Shown: positions 7,305 through 15,009 of the stretch, piece by piece
Layout of the letters: each line of letters starts with the position of its first letter
Position numbering within the stretch: position 1 is the stretch's first letter
Origin: Deltaproteobacteria bacterium UBA6930
GTDB lineage: Bacteria; Myxococcota_A; UBA9160; UBA6930
Assembly (NCBI GenBank): GCA_002450755.1
Contig: DKAI01000111.1
Coordinates: forward strand, 1-27,679
DNA: 27,679 nt
Direction: 5' to 3'
Notes under the pieces: model-generated
Seen by the model: only the letters and a program-made list of their open reading frames with translations
What the model was told of the DNA's origin: nothing
The model's database searches: none
Translations under genes and position numbers: made by a program

Positions 7305-8516
7305 ATGAAACATCTTCTTTCTGGATACACAGTTTTGGACTTCACTCATTTTCTCGCTGGGCCCGCCTGTACGAGGTTAATGGCTGAACTTGGGGCAGAC
7401 ATCATCAAAGTCGAATCTCCAAGTGGCGATGCTACACGTAATATGCCTTTTTCCAAGAACGGCCGTAGCGGATATTTTGTTCAACAGAATCGAGGGAAGA
7501 AGAGTATATCTATTAATCTTCGCAGTTCTGAAGGTCTGGAGATTATAAAAAGGCTATTACCTAAAGTGGACGTACTTATAGAAAATTTTTCTCCTGGCAC
7601 AATGTCGAGACTAGGAATAGGGTGGGAAGAGGTCCGGAAAATTAACCCTCGTGTTGTTATGTGTTCGGTAAGCACGTTTGGTCAGACCGGGCCGCTGTCA
7701 AAACTTGTCGGTTACGATCCTATTGGACAGGCCTTTGCCGGAATTACAGATTTGATCGGTGAGAAGGACGGACCACCCTGTTATCCGATGTTTAGTTTAG
7801 GAGACACACTGACAGGTGCTCATGCCTTCGGAGCGATTAACGCCTCTCTATTGTATCGAGAGAGGAGCGGAAAGGGTCAATACCTAGATATATCAATCCT
7901 GGATTGCTATTTCCATCACCATGATCTAAGTCCGCAAATTGTTAGTCTTTCTGAACGGGCTTTAGTTCCCACTCGTAACGGTCGTATGCATTTTACACTC
8001 GCACCGACCGGGATCTTTAGAGGAAAAAAGCGCTACATGTTTATCGTGGCCTTAGAGCATCAATGGCCTGATTTTTGCAGGGTTATAAATAAGGAGGAGC
8101 TGATTAAAGACCAACGTTTTATTGATAATGCTGCTCGAGTTGACAACGTCGAGGAATTGGTTGAAGAGATCGAGTCTTGGATTCGAAGTATGCCGGATGA
8201 CGATGCGGCCATTGCTGCCCTTATGGAGGGTCGGATTCCAGTTGCACCAGTCCTTTCAATAACAGAGGCAATGGACCACCCCCACCTAGTTGAAAGAGGA
8301 ACGATTCGTACCATCTCCGATCGAGTCCTCCCGGATTTTCAAGTTCCTGGGTGCCCTCTTAGATTTTCTGAGTTTCCCGAACCTCTAGAGCTCGAAGCAC
8401 CATTTCTAGGAGAACATAATCGGGATGTACTGGAACATTTGCTCGGCTTTAGTGAGGAAAAGATTAAAACTCTTGAGGAATCTGGAGTTCTAAGTACCGA
8501 GTCCAAAACGAGCTGA
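7305..8516 (+). CDS. CaiB/BaiF family (class III) CoA-transferase, copy 2
   Basis: This 403-residue protein is similar to the product of 4904-6136 over its whole length. The shared segments include AELGADI-KVE, the SGYFVQQNRGKKS segment, GQYLDIS-LDCYFHHHD and LGEHN. The likely aspartyl nucleophile is Asp167 in FSLGDT. As a class III CoA-transferase it should exchange CoA between two acids without ATP. The ATG at 7305 follows a TTGGAGAA site. The alpha/beta hydrolase gene begins only 27 bases after its stop, so the two are probably one transcript. Having two paralogues in one locus suggests either two different acids or a heteromeric enzyme; the sequence alone does not decide. Confidence 0.94.
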   Translation: MKHLLSGYTVLDFTHFLAGPACTRLMAELGADIIKVESPSGDATRNMPFSKNGRSGYFVQQNRGKKSISINLRSSEGLEIIKRLLPKVDVLIENFSPGTMSRLGIGWEEVRKINPRVVMCSVSTFGQTGPLSKLVGYDPIGQAFAGITDLIGEKDGPPCYPMFSLGDTLTGAHAFGAINASLLYRERSGKGQYLDISILDCYFHHHDLSPQIVSLSERALVPTRNGRMHFTLAPTGIFRGKKRYMFIVALEHQWPDFCRVINKEELIKDQRFIDNAARVDNVEELVEEIESWIRSMPDDDAAIAALMEGRIPVAPVLSITEAMDHPHLVERGTIRTISDRVLPDFQVPGCPLRFSEFPEPLELEAPFLGEHNRDVLEHLLGFSEEKIKTLEESGVLSTESKTS

Positions 8517-8543
8517 GTCCTTCTTAGATATAACAGAGAGCCT

Positions 8544-9377
8544 ATGCCGAAGTGTGAAATATCCAATGATGTCGAAGTTTACTGGATCGAGGAGGGGGAC
8601 CCTGCGGGACCCCCCATAGTATGGATTCACGGGGGATCGGTAGAAGAGTCAAGTCATGCGGTAGCCGATATTGAGCCGTACTGGAGTAAAGTGCGTGCAC
8701 TATATCCTGATGCCAGAGGGCATGGACAGTCGTCAAAGTTTGTCGAACCTAAACACTACACGTATGCGTGCAAGGCCAACGATTTAATTGGCTGGTTAGA
8801 TTTTTTGGGAGTCGAGAAGGCCCTGTTTGGAGGCGCGAGTATGGGGGGCGCCTTATCTCTATACGTAGCCGCTCACTTCCCTGAGAGGGTTACGGGCGTA
8901 ATTTCAATAAGTGGACCTCCTTTTGAGCCGACCCCAGAAGACCGCGAGTGGTGGGCAAAAAAACGGCACATAGTGGCGGAAGGTCGATTTGGCGAGTTTT
9001 ATACAGAAAATGTTCGACTTCGCATGGGTCAAAGGGCTGCCGAAAAGTTGGCTAAAGACCCTGAGCGGTTAGCCCGGGCGACCCGAGGCCTGCGATATCA
9101 CACAGAGTCGTCCCTACTCGCCCTCTTGGATGAGACTTACTCCAGGCCCAATTGGGTTGATCACTGCAGCGATATCAATTGCCCGACTCTTGTGATTTCG
9201 GGCTCTGAAGACCACTACCCTACGGTCGCAATGTCTAGAGAGGTCGCGGAAACTGTCAGCGACTCGGAATTTTATGTTATTGATGGGGGATCGCATTTTC
9301 CGAATCGTAGCCATCGAGGCCAGGTGCAGCCTATCCTTACGGAATTCATAGATCGAGTGTTATTTCTCGCCACATGA
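8544..9377 (+). CDS. Alpha/beta-hydrolase
   Basis: This 277-residue protein is a single-domain alpha/beta-fold hydrolase. The oxyanion-hole motif is WIHGG at residues 27-31. The nucleophile elbow is GGASMGG with Ser99, the acid is Asp223 in SGSEDHYPT, and the histidine is His251 in DGGSHFPN, so the full triad is present. The WSKVRALYPDARGHGQS segment is typical of esterases, lactonases and C-C bond hydrolases that act on catabolic intermediates. No secretion signal is seen. It follows the second CoA-transferase by 27 bases and could act on a product of the same pathway. The exact substrate is unknown. Confidence 0.9.
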   Translation: MPKCEISNDVEVYWIEEGDPAGPPIVWIHGGSVEESSHAVADIEPYWSKVRALYPDARGHGQSSKFVEPKHYTYACKANDLIGWLDFLGVEKALFGGASMGGALSLYVAAHFPERVTGVISISGPPFEPTPEDREWWAKKRHIVAEGRFGEFYTENVRLRMGQRAAEKLAKDPERLARATRGLRYHTESSLLALLDETYSRPNWVDHCSDINCPTLVISGSEDHYPTVAMSREVAETVSDSEFYVIDGGSHFPNRSHRGQVQPILTEFIDRVLFLAT

Positions 9378-9391
9378 ATAGGTTGTTGACC

Positions 9392-9400
9392 TGGTATTAT
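9392..9400 (+). promoter_or_regulatory. Extended -10 promoter candidate for msrA
   Basis: TGGTATTAT at 9392-9400 fits the extended -10 form (TG, one base, then TATTAT with five of six matches to consensus). Transcription would start near 9407 in the 67-base gap before msrA, whose ribosome binding site AGGAGGGAA lies at 9431-9439. No convincing -35 is present, which is usual for extended -10 promoters. Confidence 0.45.
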
Positions 9401-9444
9401 GAGGCTCACGTTGGAGAGATAAATCGATCTAGGAGGGAACAATA

Positions 9445-10086
9445 ATGTCTTTCATGCAAAAGAAGCTCACTATTCCCGATGCTGATGAAGCTCTTCCAGG
9501 AAGGGATACGGCGATCTCGATTTCAAACCACCATACAGTCTTAGGAAAACCGGTGATGCCCCCGTTTCCTGATGGTATGGAAGAGGCAGTCTTTGGATTG
9601 GGTTGTTTTTGGGGCGCCGAGCGAAAATTTTGGCAAATGGAAGGAGTGTGGACCACAGCGGTCGGTTATTCCGCGGGCGTGACAGAAAATCCAACCTACG
9701 AAGAAGTTTGCTCGGGTCTCACGGGACATAATGAAGTAGTTTTGGTCGTGTTTGACCCTTCAATAATCACATACGCACAACTCCTAGCTTTATTTTGGGA
9801 GAGTCATGACCCGACCCAAGGTATGAGGCAAGGAAATGACATTGGCACCCAATACAGGTCTGGAATCTATACTTTTAGTAAGGATCAGAGAGATCAGGCA
9901 AAAATTAGTCACGAGGAGTATCAGAAGGTCTTGTCACAAGCAGGATACGGTGCGGTAACGACTGAAATTGTTGAGGCAAAAGAATTTTATTACGCAGAGG
10001 ACTACCATCAGCAATACCTTGATAAGAATCCGATGGGTTACTGCGGTATTGGTGGAACCGAAGTCTCCTTTCCGACAGGAGAGTAA
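9445..10086 (+). CDS. msrA: Peptide-methionine (S)-S-oxide reductase
   Basis: MsrA reduces methionine-S-sulfoxide in proteins or as free amino acid, using thioredoxin to recycle. The 213-residue protein matches the Escherichia coli form in length and layout. The catalytic motif GCFWGAE places the nucleophile at Cys54, and later motifs TGHNEVV, QGMRQGNDIGTQYRSGIY and YYAEDYHQQYLDKNP are all intact. The resolving cysteine is Cys200 in GYCGIGG. The third cysteine found near the C terminus of the E. coli enzyme is absent: the tail here reads EVSFPTGE. The start has a strong AGGAGGGAA site and probably its own promoter. It lies upstream of paaABC, but the 133-base gap argues against obligatory co-transcription. 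Confidence 0.97.
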   Translation: MSFMQKKLTIPDADEALPGRDTAISISNHHTVLGKPVMPPFPDGMEEAVFGLGCFWGAERKFWQMEGVWTTAVGYSAGVTENPTYEEVCSGLTGHNEVVLVVFDPSIITYAQLLALFWESHDPTQGMRQGNDIGTQYRSGIYTFSKDQRDQAKISHEEYQKVLSQAGYGAVTTEIVEAKEFYYAEDYHQQYLDKNPMGYCGIGGTEVSFPTGE

Positions 10087-10090
10087 ATTA

Positions 10091-10165
10091 ATGTATCCGA
10101 GATTTTTTGAGGATTATCCAAAACTATCTTTTCGCTCCGTTTACTGTGCCTCCGGTCGGCTGTAG
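10091..10165 (+). CDS. Possible 24-codon micro-ORF or leader peptide
   Basis: Five bases after the msrA stop an ATG opens a 24-codon frame ending at TAG 10163-10165. An AGGAGAG sequence at 10077-10083 lies seven bases upstream, a good ribosome binding site, although these bases also encode the last residues of MsrA. Six of 24 residues are aromatic (three Phe, three Tyr). It lies 54 bases before paaA. It could be a leader peptide, an unknown small protein, or chance. I see no terminator or antiterminator hairpins after it to support attenuation, so confidence is low. Confidence 0.25.
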   Translation: MYPRFFEDYPKLSFRSVYCASGRL

Positions 10166-10219
10166 AAAAATCCAGGCGATGCATGGCTATTACGAGGTTT
10201 TGTTAAGCAGGTTTGAAAG

Positions 10220-11173
10220 ATGACTGAAGCCTCTCGTCAATTTGACTTTGAAGGGCGCATTGCCCGAGATGAAAAGATCGAACCTAATGACTGGATGCCG
10301 TCTCGTTATCGGAGGCAATTGGTGCGCATGATTTCTCAACATGCTCATTCAGAGGTCGTTGGAATGTTGCCGGAAGGGAACTGGATAACTCGGGCACCTT
10401 CCCTACGAAGGAAGATATCGCTTCTTGCAAAAGTTCAAGATGAGGCGGGCCATGGTTTGTACCTATACGGTGCCGCTGAAACCTTAGGTGCTGAACGTGA
10501 GGATTTAATTAATCGATTGCTTGGGGGAGATGCCCGCTACTCAAGTATTTTTAATTATCCGAGCGTAACTTGGGGTGATGTGGGTGTCATTGGTTGGCTT
10601 GTAGATCAGGCGGCGATGGTGAATCAGACGATGCTTACGAAATGTTCTTATGGTCCGTATGCTCGCGCTATGATCCAAATTTGCAAGGAAGAGAATTTTC
10701 ATAAACGTCAAGGGATGGAGATCATGGCGGTCCTTTCTGCAGGTACAAGTGCACAGAGGGCAATGGCTCAGGACGCATTAGACCGTTGGTGGTGGCCGAC
10801 TCTAATGATGTTTGGGCCACCCGATGAAGAATCTCCACACTCCTCTGAGCTAATCGGGTGGAAAGTAAAAATGAAGAGCAACGACGAGTTGAGGCAATGG
10901 TTTGTTGATTTAGCCGTTCCTCAAGCCGAGGCGCTTGATCTCCAGATACCTGATCCAGAACTGGTTCGGGATAGCAAAACAGGACACTGGATAAGTGGTC
11001 CAATTAATTGGGATGAATTCAGGTCTATCCTCGAAGGGGAAGGTCCGTGCAATCGGGAACGAATCGAATCTCGTAGGGAGTCTCATTTTGGGGGGGCTTG
11101 GGTTCGAGAGGCCGCTCGAGCCTACGAGGAAAAATGTCGCAAAAAAAAGGCTTTGGAGAGGGAAAGTTTATGA
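10220..11173 (+). CDS. paaA: Phenylacetyl-CoA 1,2-epoxidase, catalytic subunit A
   Basis: PaaA is the di-iron oxygenase subunit that, with PaaB and PaaC and electrons from PaaE, converts ring-activated phenylacetyl-CoA to its 1,2-epoxide. The 317-residue protein keeps the family blocks: QHAHSE (Glu45), the long conserved ITRAPSLRRK segment, KVQDEAGHGLYLY (Glu75, His78) and KEENFHKRQG (Glu158, His161). These supply the ferritin-like di-iron ligands, so the enzyme should be active. It begins the paaABC cluster and its stop overlaps the paaB start (ATGA). The C-terminal tail is rich in Arg, Lys and Glu. The assignment is firm; the physiological substrate could be phenylacetyl-CoA or a close aryl-acetyl-CoA. 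Confidence 0.96.
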   Translation: MTEASRQFDFEGRIARDEKIEPNDWMPSRYRRQLVRMISQHAHSEVVGMLPEGNWITRAPSLRRKISLLAKVQDEAGHGLYLYGAAETLGAEREDLINRLLGGDARYSSIFNYPSVTWGDVGVIGWLVDQAAMVNQTMLTKCSYGPYARAMIQICKEENFHKRQGMEIMAVLSAGTSAQRAMAQDALDRWWWPTLMMFGPPDEESPHSSELIGWKVKMKSNDELRQWFVDLAVPQAEALDLQIPDPELVRDSKTGHWISGPINWDEFRSILEGEGPCNRERIESRRESHFGGAWVREAARAYEEKCRKKKALERESL

Positions 11174-11463
11174 CCTCAGGCAAAGTCGTCGACTCGCTGT
11201 GGGAAGTCTTTCTTCAGGAAAAAAACAATAGTGGACATGTTCACGTAGGAAGCTTGCGAGCGAGCGGTTCTGAAGAAGCCCTTCAGGCAGCAAGAGATGT
11301 CTATGCACGCAGGGGATCTCCAATTAGTATTTGGGTAGTCCTCTCCGAAAGCATTGTCGCAAGTACACCAGCAGATGCTCCTTCTTTCTTTGACCCTAAA
11401 GACGCTAAGAGTTTTCGATATCCGAATTACTATAAAGTGCCCCGAACACTCAAGGACGCCTAG
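11170..11463 (+). CDS. paaB: Phenylacetyl-CoA epoxidase subunit B
   Basis: PaaB is the small subunit that bridges PaaA and PaaC in the multicomponent epoxidase. The 97-residue product contains the family core HVHVGSLRAS, EALQAARDVYARRG, SIWVV and the C-terminal YPNYYKVP-like segment (RYPNYYKVPRT). The start is ATG 11170, overlapping the paaA stop as ATGA and preceded by GGAGAGGG. The same frame is open further upstream (to 11098), but that stretch lies inside paaA and is not part of the protein. The size and motif order are normal for the family. Confidence 0.94.
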   Translation: MTSGKVVDSLWEVFLQEKNNSGHVHVGSLRASGSEEALQAARDVYARRGSPISIWVVLSESIVASTPADAPSFFDPKDAKSFRYPNYYKVPRTLKDA

Positions 11464-11466
11464 AAG

Positions 11467-12228
11467 GTGGTCTGGGAAGAACTGCGTTTTCAAGCACTTC
11501 TGAGGCATGCTGACGATCGTCTCGTGCTCGGTCATCGACTTTCTGAATGGTGTGGCCACGGACCTACTCTTGAAGAGGACATTGCCCTATCGAATGTCGC
11601 ACTTGACCTTCTTGGCCAGGCAAAGGTTATTTTCGAGCAATCTATTAAGACGGATTTAAAAAAAAGAAGCGTGGACGACTTGATCTATTTCAGGGAGATT
11701 AGAGGGTACCGAAATGTTATTTTAGTGGAACAGCCCAATGGCGACTTTGCGTGCACGATTCTTCGGCAGTATTTTTTTGATGTTTTCAATCGGCTTTGGC
11801 TCAATTCTCTTCAATCGAGCATAGACAAGGACCTTAGTTCTTTTGCACGGAGCGCGTTAAAAGAGGCTATCTATCATGAACGTCACACGAAAAGTTGGGT
11901 AGTTCGACTTGGGGATGGAACCAAAGAGAGTAATGAACGCATCCAGGAGGCGGTCTCTGTTTTCTACCCCCTGAGTTATGAATTCTTCGCCCAAGACGAG
12001 ATAGATCAAAAGGTCTTTTCGAAGGGGCTTCTCCCTAATACAGCTTGTTTTGAAAATGTTTGGAAAGAGGAAGTTGCGTTAACTCTTCTTGAAGCAACTC
12101 TTCAATTCCCCAAGAGAACTTCTACTCAAATGCTTCGGGGCCGAGAAGGAAGACATACCGAACATCTCGATCGGATCCTAAGTGAAATGCAATCCCTAGC
12201 AAGGGCACACCCTGGAGCCTCTTGGTAG
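11467..12228 (+). CDS. paaC: Phenylacetyl-CoA epoxidase subunit C
   Basis: PaaC is the structural ferritin-like partner of PaaA, with no active di-iron site of its own in known systems. The 253-residue product shows the family blocks ADDRLVLGHRLSEWCGHGP, EEDIALSNVALDLLGQA, the DLIYFRE and RNVILVEQPNGDFA segments, and the C-terminal GREGRHTEHL with EMQSLARAHPGASW. The start is GTG at 11467, three bases after the paaB stop, with AAGGA at 11452-11456 as a modest ribosome binding site. In well-known clusters paaD and paaE come next. Here an aminopeptidase follows 42 bases later, so the maturation factor and reductase must be elsewhere if the complex works. Confidence 0.95.
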   Translation: MVWEELRFQALLRHADDRLVLGHRLSEWCGHGPTLEEDIALSNVALDLLGQAKVIFEQSIKTDLKKRSVDDLIYFREIRGYRNVILVEQPNGDFACTILRQYFFDVFNRLWLNSLQSSIDKDLSSFARSALKEAIYHERHTKSWVVRLGDGTKESNERIQEAVSVFYPLSYEFFAQDEIDQKVFSKGLLPNTACFENVWKEEVALTLLEATLQFPKRTSTQMLRGREGRHTEHLDRILSEMQSLARAHPGASW

Positions 12229-12270
12229 GCTCCCGAAGTGCACGTTGAATAAGTGAAGACGAATTAAGAT

Positions 12271-13575
12271 ATGACAGAGACAGCTGAAGATTTAATACTT
12301 TTCTTAAACTCATCTCCTACGCCTTTTCACGCGGTTTCCGAATGTTCGAGAAGACTGACGAATGCTGGTTTTATGCAACTCAAAGAAGAGGATTATTGGG
12401 AGATTGAGACCGGAGATCGATTCTTCGTAACCCGTCAAGACTCTTCAATTATAGCTTTCCAAGTAGGGTCATCAGGTCCTGAAGATAATGGTTTTAGAAT
12501 CATAGGAGCACATACGGACTCCCCTAACTTACGGATTAGGCCGGATGCAGAGTTAAAAAATGACGGGTATTCGCAATTGGCTATAGAGCCCTATGGAGGT
12601 GTGCTTTTGCACACCTGGCTAGATCGTGACCTTTCATTAGCAGGTCGGGTGTTTTTTGAAGCAGAAGGAGAAAGTACTTATGCTCTGATAAACGTAAAGC
12701 GACCGATTTTACGCGTTCCGAGCTTGGCTATTCATCTGGAAAGAGACGTTAATAAAAAGGGTCTTTCGCTAAATCCAGAGAAACATCTATTCCCAATCCT
12801 TGGACTCGAGAATTGTTCCAGATTAACGGACCTGGTAGGTGAAGAAATTCTGAAGGGAGAAAGGTCTCTAAAATCGGTGGGCAGAATTCATGCGTATGAC
12901 CTGATGGCTTATGACATGCAGCCGGCTGAGATTATTGGTCCTAATAACGAATTTATTTCCTCAGGAAGATTAGACAACCTCTCATCATGCCATGCCGGCT
13001 TGACCTCTTTGATAGAATCAAGCCTTGAAGGTGAGTCAAGTTTCACCAGAGTAGTTGCGCTTTTTGATCATGAAGAAGTCGGTAGCGTGAGCTCCCGAGG
13101 TGCGGATAGTACATTTTTAGAGGATGTATTGAGCCGAGTAGTATCCTCAACTTCCAAGAGTTCGCATCAACACTTTGCAAGAAGTTTTGCTCGTTCCACC
13201 GCAATTTCGGCCGATATGTCTCATGGTGTCCATCCTAATTACCCCGATAAACACGATCGAAACCATCGGCCTGTTCTGGGATCGGGGCCCGTGATAAAAA
13301 CGAATGTTAATCAATCCTACGCAACGGATTCGGAGACGGCCTCAATGTTCTCGAAGCTTTGCCGTGAGGTAGGCGTGCAGCCGCAGGCTTTTTCATCCCG
13401 AAACGATCTCGCCTGTGGATCGACAATAGGAGCTATTACTTCTGCACGTTTGGGAATAAGAACAGTAGACGTTGGTAACTCAATGCTCTCAATGCATTCT
13501 TGCCGGGAGTTTGCGTCTTCTCATGATGTGGAACCGATAGTTCGTGTATTCACAAAATTTTTTAAGAATCCGTGA
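12271..13575 (+). CDS. M18 family metallo-aminopeptidase
   Basis: This 434-residue protein is an M18 aminopeptidase (aspartyl or general aminopeptidase I type), a dodecameric di-zinc cytosolic exopeptidase. Metal and catalytic motifs are visible: IGAHTDSPNLRIRP with His81 and Asp83, SSGRLDNLSS, FDHEEVGS with the catalytic Glu pair, SADMSHGVHPNY, and a C-terminal SMHSCRE histidine. The length is typical for the family. It starts 42 bases after paaC with only a weak ribosome binding site. It shares a base with the start of the next gene (TGATG), so the two are translationally coupled. It may provide peptide turnover; a link to phenylacetate catabolism is not evident. Confidence 0.95.
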   Translation: MTETAEDLILFLNSSPTPFHAVSECSRRLTNAGFMQLKEEDYWEIETGDRFFVTRQDSSIIAFQVGSSGPEDNGFRIIGAHTDSPNLRIRPDAELKNDGYSQLAIEPYGGVLLHTWLDRDLSLAGRVFFEAEGESTYALINVKRPILRVPSLAIHLERDVNKKGLSLNPEKHLFPILGLENCSRLTDLVGEEILKGERSLKSVGRIHAYDLMAYDMQPAEIIGPNNEFISSGRLDNLSSCHAGLTSLIESSLEGESSFTRVVALFDHEEVGSVSSRGADSTFLEDVLSRVVSSTSKSSHQHFARSFARSTAISADMSHGVHPNYPDKHDRNHRPVLGSGPVIKTNVNQSYATDSETASMFSKLCREVGVQPQAFSSRNDLACGSTIGAITSARLGIRTVDVGNSMLSMHSCREFASSHDVEPIVRVFTKFFKNP

Positions 13576-14954
13576 TGACTGATCAATTTAAAAAGTTTGA
13601 TCTTAAAATGAAAGAGGGAGATATTCCTCAGGTTATCCGTAAGATATTTAAGGATTATTACGAACGTCTTTTAAAAGGTGATCGTGGTTTAATTAATGAA
13701 GAGAATATTGATCAAATTGATTTGATCAGAGACCAGGCGAGCCTTGAGGAATATATTTCCTACGGTGCCTCTGTCATCAAGAATGCGGCAGTTCTTAAAC
13801 TTAATGGTGGACTCGGGACAAGTATGGGAGTCCAAGGGGCCAAATCACTTTTGCGATTGAAAGAAGATAAAACATTCTTAGATATCACGGCTGAGCAAAT
13901 TTTGAGCCTTCGGGAGAAGTTTGATGCACCGATTCCTTTCATTTTGATGAATAGTTTCCGTACGAGTGAAGACTCGATGAAGAAACTTAGTGACTATCCG
14001 AATCTTGCGGTCCCAAATTTGCCCTTGGAGTTTTTGCAGAGTAGGGTTCCTCGAATTTCGATCGATGACTTCTCGCCGGTCACCTGGGACACAGACCCAT
14101 CGTTAGAGTGGTGTCCACCGGGTCATGGAGATCTTTTTCCAGCTTTAGAGAGAAGCGGTCTTCTTTCAAAACTATTCGAGCACGAGATCGATTACCTTTT
14201 CGTATCGAACATCGATAACCTTTCCGCAACATTAGACTTGGCAATTCTTGGATGGCTTTCTAAATTTGAAATTCCATTCGTAATGGAGGTTTGCAAAAGG
14301 ACTGCGTCAGATCGTAAGGGAGGCCATCTTGCGAAGACAGTTGACGGTCAATGGATTCTACGAGAGCTATCTCAATGTTCTGCGGTAGACCTCGATAAGT
14401 TCCAGGACACAACGAGGCACAGGTATTTCAATACCAACAATTTATGGTTACATATTCCTAGTCTTAAAAAAGCGCTAGAGCGCGGGGGAGGATGTCTTCC
14501 GTTACCAATGATATGTAATCAGAAGAATATTGACTCTAATGAACCGGAGTCACCTCTGGTATTTCAGCTGGAATCAGCAATGGGTTCCGCGATTCAAGTA
14601 TTCGAACGCGCTGAAGCGATACTGGTTGAAAGAGAGCGCTTCCTTCCTGTGAAAACGACGAATGATTTTTTGAACGTCTCGTCGGATGCTTTTGGTGTAG
14701 ATTCGAATGGTAACATTAGACCCGAAAGAATCTCTCCCCCACTGGTAGATCTCGACCCTATTTTTTTCGGCACGGTAAAACAATTGCGCGAGAGATTTCC
14801 TTATGGTCCCCCTTCACTTCTTGAATGCAGTTCCTTTTCTGTCCGGGGCGATGTTTGCTTTGGTCGCAACGTGTCCTGTCAAGGTGCGGTAAATATTTCA
14901 ACCGATCATTCTCTTATAATTCCTGATGGTTCGCGACTCTCCGGAAAGATCTAG
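13575..14954 (+). CDS. UDPGP-family UTP--glucose-1-phosphate uridylyltransferase (eukaryotic type)
   Basis: The 459-residue product makes UDP-glucose from UTP and glucose-1-phosphate, or a related UDP-sugar. It belongs to the UDPGP family that is typical of eukaryotes and scattered in bacteria, not the common GalU family. The nucleotide-binding motif LNGGLGTSMG spans residues 76-85, with the following GAKS lysine (Lys90), then HGDLFPAL, the uridine-site FVSNIDNL, KGGHLAK, and FNTNNLW. A C-terminal left-handed helix-like region with RGDVCFGRNV follows. The start is ATG 13575, sharing its A with the aminopeptidase stop. It is convergent with the SirB1-like gene, 55 bases apart, without a clear terminator. 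Confidence 0.93.
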   Translation: MTDQFKKFDLKMKEGDIPQVIRKIFKDYYERLLKGDRGLINEENIDQIDLIRDQASLEEYISYGASVIKNAAVLKLNGGLGTSMGVQGAKSLLRLKEDKTFLDITAEQILSLREKFDAPIPFILMNSFRTSEDSMKKLSDYPNLAVPNLPLEFLQSRVPRISIDDFSPVTWDTDPSLEWCPPGHGDLFPALERSGLLSKLFEHEIDYLFVSNIDNLSATLDLAILGWLSKFEIPFVMEVCKRTASDRKGGHLAKTVDGQWILRELSQCSAVDLDKFQDTTRHRYFNTNNLWLHIPSLKKALERGGGCLPLPMICNQKNIDSNEPESPLVFQLESAMGSAIQVFERAEAILVERERFLPVKTTNDFLNVSSDAFGVDSNGNIRPERISPPLVDLDPIFFGTVKQLRERFPYGPPSLLECSSFSVRGDVCFGRNVSCQGAVNISTDHSLIIPDGSRLSGKI

Positions 14955-15009
14955 TGGAGTTAAATTATTGAATCTGAATTTACGCTCGTGTCGAACGTGG
15001 AGAAATCTT

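Noticed and set aside
4904..8516. Possibility that the two CoA-transferase genes and the LLM gene form a transposon-like repeat unit.
   Set aside because: The two genes are related only at protein level. I see no long identical DNA, terminal inverted repeats, target duplications or transposase nearby.
11176..11559. Open frame of 127 codons on the minus strand opposite paaB and the start of paaC.
   Set aside because: Both plus-strand genes are well supported by family motifs. The antisense product resembles nothing and has no clear ribosome binding site that I trust.
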